From contig RCSZ01000012.1 in assembly GCA_014898425.1 (NCBI GenBank), positions 496,001-560,000 on the forward strand: a stretch of DNA of 64,000 nt. The letters run 5' to 3'. Both the position numbers and the translations under genes were made by a program. Each line of letters begins with the position of its first letter. Position 1 is the stretch's first letter. Source of the DNA: Botryotinia globosa. Its lineage: Eukaryota > Ascomycota > Leotiomycetes > Helotiales > Sclerotiniaceae. The notes beneath the pieces are model-generated. The model saw only the letters and a list, made by a program, of their open reading frames with translations, searched no databases and was not told the DNA's origin. Below, one piece after another: positions 57,030 through 64,000 of the stretch.

Positions 57030-59384
57030 CTAGGGAAAGCTAGCACTATGAATATGTCCATTGTCCCGACAATTAAGAACCTCGGCATTGGTCATCCCGG
57101 ACTCTGAAAAGTCCAGCTCAGACATCGAAATATCATCCGTATCAGATTCTACATCGAAGTCGCCCATAGAAGATTGACCATCTGGCTGAGACGATTCCCC
57201 CGATGTCTCCAGCGGTAGTCCCGGCGGTCTAAATTCGGATCGTCGTGTCTTGATATAAAAAGCGAAAGTGCTACCGGTTGCTTGAGAATCCGTATATCCA
57301 ATACCAATTGCACCCCCTTGTAACTCCGCAAGCTCTCTACAGATGAATAATCCCAGGCTTGAATCGCCATACTGCGCATGCGTGCATAGAGACGTTTGGG
57401 AAAATTTCTTGAAAAGTGTCTGCCTCTCCGTTTCACTCAATCCTTTGCCGGGGTCGGTAACTGAGCAATGAAGGTACACTATCTCTCCTTTTCCGGGCGC
57501 GTCTTTTAAAGTCGGGTCATTTCGTACTGTGCGAAGAGGTATATACTGTATCTCTCGCCCGATCTCTTTGTGGTAAGGGGATCCAATTGTGGCTCCAAGA
57601 CGCACCACTACATTTCGGGGTTCGGATGATTTTGTGTATTTGTTGGAATTTGTTAGGAGATTGAGTAGTAGTTGTAGAAATCTTGAAGGATCGAAGCAAA
57701 GCCATTGCGAATTCAAATCTTCCATCGAGGGGTCCACCTCGAGCCGGATATTGATATCTAATTTAGATGTTTCTCCAGAGAGCATAGACATAGCTGTATC
57801 GACAACACAAATTGGCTCCGTTCGAGTGGGTGAGATTGAAAACAGATTGATATCGAGTTTAGACATCGCACGAGCATCCTCCATGAGTTTTTGCTGATGC
57901 TCTCCACAAGCTAAGATTATTTTTGCGATTTCAATATTGCGCCGTACCTTTGTCTTAATCTCCCCGTAACTCTTCGAATTGTCATCATGAAGGACGTTGT
58001 CATGATTATATGAGAGAGCTTCATTGATCTCGTCAAGACTGGAGATCATGGTGTGTGCTGCTTGGACGACGGCCGCTAGCGGGTTCATCAACTCATGACT
58101 TGTCATGTTCATGAATTCCTGTCGTTTTTCTTTCTCCTTCAATGCCTCGTTTTTTCTTTTTTCCTGTATTCGAGTGGCCCATTTGATGTGTGTGATATCG
58201 CTAAGACATCCAACAACATGCTCCACCTCCCCCTCGTTATTAAGTCGTGGGACAGCACTACATTCGCCCCACTTGTAGTAGACTTCGTCCTCTCCAAATA
58301 GGGCAGGATCTGGAACTGCAGGCCTCCAGAGTGTTTTGCACCTTCCTTGAAAGCGGACAGGACATTTCTCGGGTGTGCCATTGGTCCGCGACAAATTCTC
58401 TATCCTCGTCAATCACACAGTCAAGCCACCTAAGATTTGAACATTCTTCTATTGTCTTGCCTGTGATTCTTGTCCTTGATACAAACCGTATTAGCTAACG
58501 ATCTGAGGTTAAATGATTCGTCTCATCTGCATATATGAGGAAATATGAATGACTAGGCTGAACACATACCAGGCATCATTCGCGAACACTAAGCTTCTGT
58601 CTTTTGCATCGACAATAAACATGCCTATAGGAGACAATTGGCTGAAGTTGGAGATTAGACTCGTCTTATCTAAGAGCTGTTCCGAGATGGACTCTACGGC
58701 TGTAGAAGACCAATCTTTGCTGCAAAAGAACTTGGCGAACGGCGTCTCGAAGGATAGAGACGGCGTAAAATATGCGTGAGCAGCTGCAGCTGAGTTGTGT
58801 GAACCGGGTGACATCATGATAGAATAGTGGTCTTCGTGACGAAATTTAGAGTTCTGCCTCCGATTTTCAATCGAAGAAATCCTATTAGGTGCAGGTTTCG
58901 ATTGAAGGTGCTTGCAATGATTGGCGTCGGCATCTTCCTGTGCTGATTTCGAAAACGCCATCTCATGCCCGGATACCACACACCATCGATCTCCTAATAA
59001 AACCTTAGACCATCTTTGATGCCGGAACCAATATTGATTGACTGCCTTGCTGGGTCGAGTATGTATCCATTTGACAAATGCATTTCCGCCCTGGTATGAG
59101 TTTCCTGAAAGCCACGAAGCAATGCTTTTGAATTTGGCGTAAGTGTTGAAAGCATCGTTCGTGAAGACTACGGGAAATCCACAAAATTCTTACTCTATCG
59201 ACATATCAACAATGAAAGAGGGCCTGCTGTCTTGCCGGAGCAAATCAACCGCCCCAAGCTCTGCCAGAACCGACTCTGTGCCTGTTCTCCCTTCATTAAT
59301 GTTGTGCCTCATATTTCTCTCCACATGTTCGACAGCAAGAGAAGATCCCGATCCGCATTGAGTTGTCATCACTCTTATCTCCAC
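57030..59384 (-). pseudogene. PAS / histidine kinase gene with stop and frameshift
   Basis: A two-component sensor kinase read from right to left. An N-terminal part (from about 59384; true start unknown) contains SRPSFIVDMSIE, then an in-frame TAA at 59192-59190, after which the same frame goes on with PVVFTNDAFNTYAKF. A PAS domain (GMFIVDAKDRSLVFANDAW) ends at a donor at 58569 and resumes at 58475 (TRITGKTIEECSNLRWLDCV), giving a 94-nt intron. Near 58375 the reading frame must move by +1 to continue into WRPAVPDPALFG and SAVPRLNNEGEVEHVVGCLSD. The kinase core is intact: H-box TSHELMNPLAA, N-box NLLTNSNKYT, G1 DPGKG and G2 SSLGLFI. No receiver domain follows. Two independent lesions point to a pseudogene; assembly error is the alternative. 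Confidence 0.75.
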
Positions 59385-62066
59385 ACAATGATATTTGCTT
59401 TGATAAACTTGTCGTAAAGGTTCGCCACCGTAAAAGCTCTATTTCCAACTGCTTCGTCTTCCAGAAATCAAGCTTGCCTCGGGATGATGATCTGCCAACA
59501 GATTTCAGTAGAAAATGCAGAAGAATGATAGTTGATTCAATACAGTATAGAGTTTCAGCTCTTAAATATTGTTTGATTGAGGATCGATGAATACCTAAAA
59601 CATTGAGGTTTGATACTTACGACTTTTGTAAAGAAAGAAATTGTAAAAGATCAATTGACAAGGTATGAAGCTCAAGATCCAAAAGACCCCTTTCCAGGAT
59701 TGCACACATACTTTCGATCATCGAATCAAATCTGGCCAAAAATTAAGGCCTATAGTACTACTATATTGTTCTTTTTGGAATTGGAGAGTATTGAGGGACA
59801 TTTTAAAGTTTCTCGTGATGCAAGTGTGCGGGACAATACTAAGTAGTCCCGAGCGGTTACTCATTGATCAATGACTGGCGAAGCTTCTGGAGAACTTGAT
59901 CCACTAGCACAAGGTCTGAGAGTCTGGGAGTCGGGAGAGAGTTTAAGAATATATCGGTTGTTGGAGATGCGGATGTGCTATCGATCTCTCCGCTGAGGAA
60001 TTTACTGCCGCAGTGGCACCAAGCTAACCCTGTCTGGAGCTCGTGTACCAATGGTGTACTGAGTAAGAACCATCACTTGAAGATCATTTTCTTGGTAACA
60101 AGGGCTTGCTTATTTGAACTGTACAATTTCGACGAGGAAGAAAAGCTTGTCAGTGGCGATCTGGGGGAGCTCACGCGAAATCTCCCCATGAAAAGATGGA
60201 TGGACGGATGAGACAGCCCACAACTTTGGACCCTTGAAATAGTAGCTGGAAACATTAGGAAAGTGGCAAAGGGAACATGCAGATGTGGTTTATTATCAGC
60301 AAACTAAGTACTCCTGTGGAAGTCCAAGCATTGAAAATTTTGTTGAAGGCTTGAAGCAAACTGGCATATACTCGTTTAAGATACGAAGGACATTATAACA
60401 TCACGTGCATACCTTGAGAGATGGCTATTTATCACGTGATAAAGCTATTACATGCAAATCCATATTCATTCCCTCTATTGTGTTATGTTCTGTCCAACAT
60501 TATCATCACGACAAACAAACATCAATGTCAACATCAATATCAACACCAACATCAACCATCATAAACTATCTATCAAATCCTCCTCTGTTGCAGTACATAA
60601 ATACCTAGGTATCTATAGATTATCTTGTATCTTGTCCAATAATCTATACTCTTCGGGGTCACCGTTTCCAAAGCCGGGGAGGTGAGCAGATCTAAGCAGA
60701 TTCATGCAGAACACCTTCTCCTTAACAATAAACCTTCGGAGAGCTCTGCCATTGAATCCTGTGAATTATGTACCGTATACCGTGTACCATTTACACTATG
60801 TTGAATTGGTATGAATCAAGTCACCTAAGGTGGTCGCTATTCCAATCATGATTTCCGGTTCAATTCAACCTATTTTTTCAATCTTGTTATCCACATCCAG
60901 GATGCTGGATAATGGATCACTAGAACTACTCACAAAGGTGGCTGTGATCACGGCCAGCCTGATGATGTTGTGAGTACAACTCTCATCTGGTAGCTTCAAA
61001 AAGCTTGCCATGTCAAACCATCAATATGCGTGTACACCCGCGCAAGACTAATATCTCCCAAAACCCTGACCAAACTTTTATTTTGGCCTAGAACGGCGAG
61101 TTTACTTTGGTCATCAATCAATATTTCCCCATGTGAATTCTTCCTCTCAGGAGGCAGCGTTGCTGAAGCCAATGCCAAGCAGATAAGCCTAGGTATATCG
61201 GTCATCTATCTTATTTTTGGGTCAGACTATAAATGCTGTGGCACGCGAGCAATAGTGTGGGGGTAAACGGCCATCTAAGCGGGCTTTGGATTGAAGCTTT
61301 TGTAGGATCCCGTTGGACACCCGCGTTGGTGCGTGATCCGCTTCCACAAATTCTACTGCTCCAAAGGATTACAACCACATGATTATACAGACTTTAAAGC
61401 TATTTAGTTGACAATGCCTTAACAGAAAGTTGCAATGCGAGGGCTTCGATTCAATACTTATTAATGGAATGTTGAAATGATTGATTCACTGGGAGCATAC
61501 TACAATCCGTCAGCTATTCGACCAAGCTTACGACCTTCTTTTGCCGTTTTTTCAGTTTCTTTCGCGTTTATCGCGCCATATGATTCCCTGGTAGTCTTCT
61601 ACAATTCTCTTTTTGCCGGCGAAAGGGTTTAGGCACAAGCCCATGCTTTTCAGCGTACTACAGCCGCCTCATACCGCGCTTGTGGTCTCTTTTACGGTCA
61701 TCGGTGGTCGAGTGTCTCCCCTCCCCGAGGACAACTCTTGTGTGAGCAAAGATTGCACTCAGGTCTCTTTTGCTACTATGCGATAATTGGTGTGAAAATT
61801 TCATAGCGCTTCTTATGAAAGCTTTGTTGGATGCTTGTTGCAAAGCGGGTAAGGCTGAGCATGACTTGCATATAAGCTACCATTCCAAAATTTATCTTAC
61901 GATCATCCAAACTCAAATATTCAACTCATAGCAATTCGATTGCACTCTCCACAGTTTTGGATTTATCATTCCCATAATATTCTTTACTGTTCGCTTGAAC
62001 AGTACCCACAAAGTTGGCGAGTAAATTGATGAGTAGTTTCTTGTATAGACGACGCAAATTAAAAAT
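59385..62066. other. Long spacer, no supported gene
   Basis: 2.7 kb between the kinase pseudogene and the Ser/Asn-rich frame. Fragments near 59.6-60.2 kb read partly like protein in several frames (for example after ATG 59871, MTGEASGELDPLAQGLRVWE) but are soon interrupted. No tRNA or transposon end was seen. Confidence 0.4.
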
Positions 62067-62660
62067 ATGAAGCCCATCAAGCCATCCAATATTTCCTACT
62101 CTTCTTCTACGAACTTTTCTTCATCCAATTCAGATCCATTATCTAATATCTCCAATCCTCCAGCAATATACACAAACAATGCGTTAAATAACAATAACTC
62201 TATTCCCCCAACTCTCCCCAGCATTTCCACTATCCTCCAACAACCTCTCCTTCCATTACCAATAACAAGCACAAGAACCCACAACCCCATCACACGTCTC
62301 ACAACCAGAAACCCTGCTTCCAGCGCCGCAGTAGTATCAAATACCTCTACCACCACAAAAGGTCTAGTGTCGACCCAAAGAACCAAAATCATTAAAACAT
62401 TCATGTCCCCGAAAGGCAGCACGAAAATCATCCTAATGATCACTATCACTACAATGCAAGAACCATTTTTTGACAAGGAAAAAAGTTCATGGGTTATGCG
62501 ACGCACGACTGAAATTCAAAAAGTGATGGTTAGAAAGCGATTGCGACCTGATTCCAATGATAAGAAAAATGGTATCGTGAAACGCAAGACGAGAAATGCT
62601 AGAGGAAAGGGAGGAAGAGGGAAAAGGGGGCCAGGGAAGGGAGACTTCGATTCAATGTGA
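62067..62660 (+). CDS. Low-complexity Ser/Asn-rich protein with basic tail, hypothetical
   Basis: A single-exon frame of 197 residues with a good start context (AAAATATGAAG). The first half is Ser, Asn, Pro and Thr-rich. The end is strongly basic (KRKTRNARGKGGRGKRGPGK) and could act as a nuclear or RNA-binding signal. No domain is recognisable. An antisense frame (62506-62096) is also open, so the assignment is tentative; the plus strand is preferred because of the basic tail and start context. Confidence 0.4.
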   Translation: MKPIKPSNISYSSSTNFSSSNSDPLSNISNPPAIYTNNALNNNNSIPPTLPSISTILQQPLLPLPITSTRTHNPITRLTTRNPASSAAVVSNTSTTTKGLVSTQRTKIIKTFMSPKGSTKIILMITITTMQEPFFDKEKSSWVMRRTTEIQKVMVRKRLRPDSNDKKNGIVKRKTRNARGKGGRGKRGPGKGDFDSM

Positions 62661-63256
62661 ATATTATCCGATATTACATTATCTCCTCTTGTAACGTCAG
62701 ATGAGGGGAGATTACACATACATAAAATGACTTTGAGATAACTTGTATATATGGGTGAGGACATGGTGGGATATGGTATGGCACGGTGGGACTTGGACGG
62801 GGCATACAAAAGGATTGGTTGGATGGATGCATTGGTAGGACAAGGAAAAGGGATATACCATGGCGTAGAACAGGATGGCATAGCATAACGTTGGGACTCG
62901 GTGACAGAAAAGGGATGGCGTTGGGGCGTAATTCATTTTGATTGATATTCCATCGTTTGCCTTGATGAGGTTGAATGCTTTCTCGGCGTTAATAAATACG
63001 CGTTTAATAAGTGTAGAATCTATTCAATGCTAGTCTTTTGTTTAAGAGCTCCAGATAGATCACATCAAGATAGCTAGAGTTCATGACACTACCGCATTAA
63101 GATTACTATTCAGCTATCTTCATTCAAACAACAACGACGCTAAACGCTTCTACAACAAATGAAAAGCAGGAAAACAAAACTCTCAAGTGAATGTCCACCC
63201 ATATACCATTTCCACGTTATCTCTGTCCCCCTTCCGTATCCCATACCATTCCAACC
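62661..63256. other. Convergent spacer
   Basis: 600 bases between the convergent Ser/Asn-rich frame and the last gene. The section 62730-62890 is rich in GGGAT/GGCAT steps on the plus strand. No gene is called. Confidence 0.45.
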
Positions 63257-63986
63257 CTAAGAACCCCCATCAACCCATTCAATCACCAATTTCACCTCTT
63301 GACAATCTGCAGGTAATCTCTGCGTCCCGTTAATATACGCACGAACTGGACTTCCTTCCAAGAACGCATCGGTTTGGCTTTGTGTCGCGTCTGGGTTTAC
63401 GGATCCGTAGGTTGAGGGAATTGAAGATGCTGTTTGAGCGCAGAAACGAGCTTGGTTATCTAGATTCGGGGTTAGTGTTTGTATATATTGTTTACTTATC
63501 ATACAATTTATCTCATCATCAGAAAGAATGAAAGAATGAAACAATAAGAGGATAAAAGATCCAAGAAGCGAAAATCAATCAAAATGAAGTGAAGATGAAA
63601 TGAAACAACATACCATTCCCAATAAATTCCCCATTTCTCAACTTCAATAAACTCCCATACGGATACTCACTCGTAGAATCCACCACCAACGTCCCATTTA
63701 AATCCTTACCCTGCATATCCCTCAACGAATTCCTCGTCTGCAAAACCGTATACCCAGAATCCCACACGCGTGCGAAATCATCTCCGAAATATCGCGCTTT
63801 TGCGTCTTGGGGGCTGTCATTGGAAGTGCCGGTGTGAGAATGAGAATTGGAAGATGAAGGACCGGAACAGGAAAGTAAGCCGGATGATGAGATGGTGAAT
63901 ATACATGCGGAGGCGCGAGAATTGGTTGTCAGGCCCCGGGAAGATATAAATGGGGAGGGGGGTGAGACGTTGAAGTATACGCGCAT
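63257..63986 (-). CDS. Hypothetical protein, probably truncated at window edge
   Basis: I do not recognise a family. Two exons (63986-63614 and 63459-63257) joined over a 154-nt intron give 191 residues if the ATG at 63986 is the start. The frame stays open to the window end (LTYIM before this ATG), so the true start, and possibly a signal peptide, may lie outside. The Ser-rich stretch near 30-55 contains CIFTISSSGLLSCSG, followed by a globular part with FARVWDSGYTVLQTRNSLRD and LVVDSTSEYPYGSLLKLRNG. The second exon carries RFCAQTASSIPSTYGSVNPD and a further cysteine. Spaced cysteines and Ser/Thr richness would suit an extracellular protein. The intron is long for this window but has clean borders (GTATGT..TCTAG). 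Confidence 0.6.
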
Positions 63987-64000
63987 GATGTATGTCAGGA

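Noticed and set aside
58362..58412. Intron that might explain the kinase frameshift (GTGTGA to CCGAG)
   Set aside because: It would remove the conserved VIDEDREFVADQW segment, lacks a branch site and has a poor acceptor.
59167..59192. 26-nt GTAAGA..GTAG stretch over the kinase stop codon
   Set aside because: Too short for a spliceosomal intron, and its removal shifts the frame.
59871..60211. Protein-like fragments on the plus strand
   Set aside because: Frames change every 20-40 codons and both strands are open; too little to call a gene or pseudogene.
1..64000. tRNA genes, CRISPR arrays, transposons
   Set aside because: I looked for T-loop GGTTCRANNCC patterns, regular spacer arrays, terminal repeats and transposase or reverse-transcriptase motifs and found none that held up; a covariance or profile search would be decisive.

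Overview
The window is nuclear DNA of a filamentous ascomycete (Pezizomycotina). Genes are broken by short introns, mostly 40-150 nt, with GT..AG borders and CTAAC-like branch sites. It carries fungal families such as palC, TAF3, a nucleolin with an RGG tail, a PTH11-like rhodopsin-domain protein and a sedolisin, plus a dispersed single 5S rRNA gene. The AT-rich spacers and protein style fit Leotiomycetes, perhaps Sclerotiniaceae (Botrytis/Sclerotinia); that placement is inference.

The left third (1-24 kb) is sparse and accessory-like. It holds the end of a P450, a small secreted protein built on a five-residue repeat, a BAHD-like acyltransferase, a second (CYP52-like) P450, a 5S rRNA gene, a SAM methyltransferase, a PTH11-like seven-helix protein, an amino acid permease and a small membrane protein. 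These are separated by long AT-rich stretches holding only palindromes and a few ambiguous coding fragments. P450, acyltransferase and P450 look like tailoring enzymes of a secondary-metabolite locus, but no backbone synthase is in view.

The middle (24-39 kb) holds a 766-residue protein of unknown family with four copies of an unnamed module, an uncharacterised 403-residue protein, a secreted sedolisin, a DUF4267-like membrane protein, a pair of reading frames split by one in-frame stop, and an intronless 1070-residue protein with an N-terminal Cys/His knuckle.

The right part (40-55 kb) is dense and mostly housekeeping: nucleolin/NSR1-like, a complex I subunit, mitochondrial ribosomal protein mL54, TAF7 and TAF3 in divergent orientation, palC of the pH-response pathway, and conserved fungal proteins of unknown role. 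The end (57-64 kb) turns sparse again. It holds a PAS/histidine-kinase gene carrying both an in-frame stop and a frameshift, a low-complexity basic protein, and a gene that runs close to the right edge.

Intron borders were placed by eye from splice sites, reading-frame continuity and family resemblance. No searches were run.
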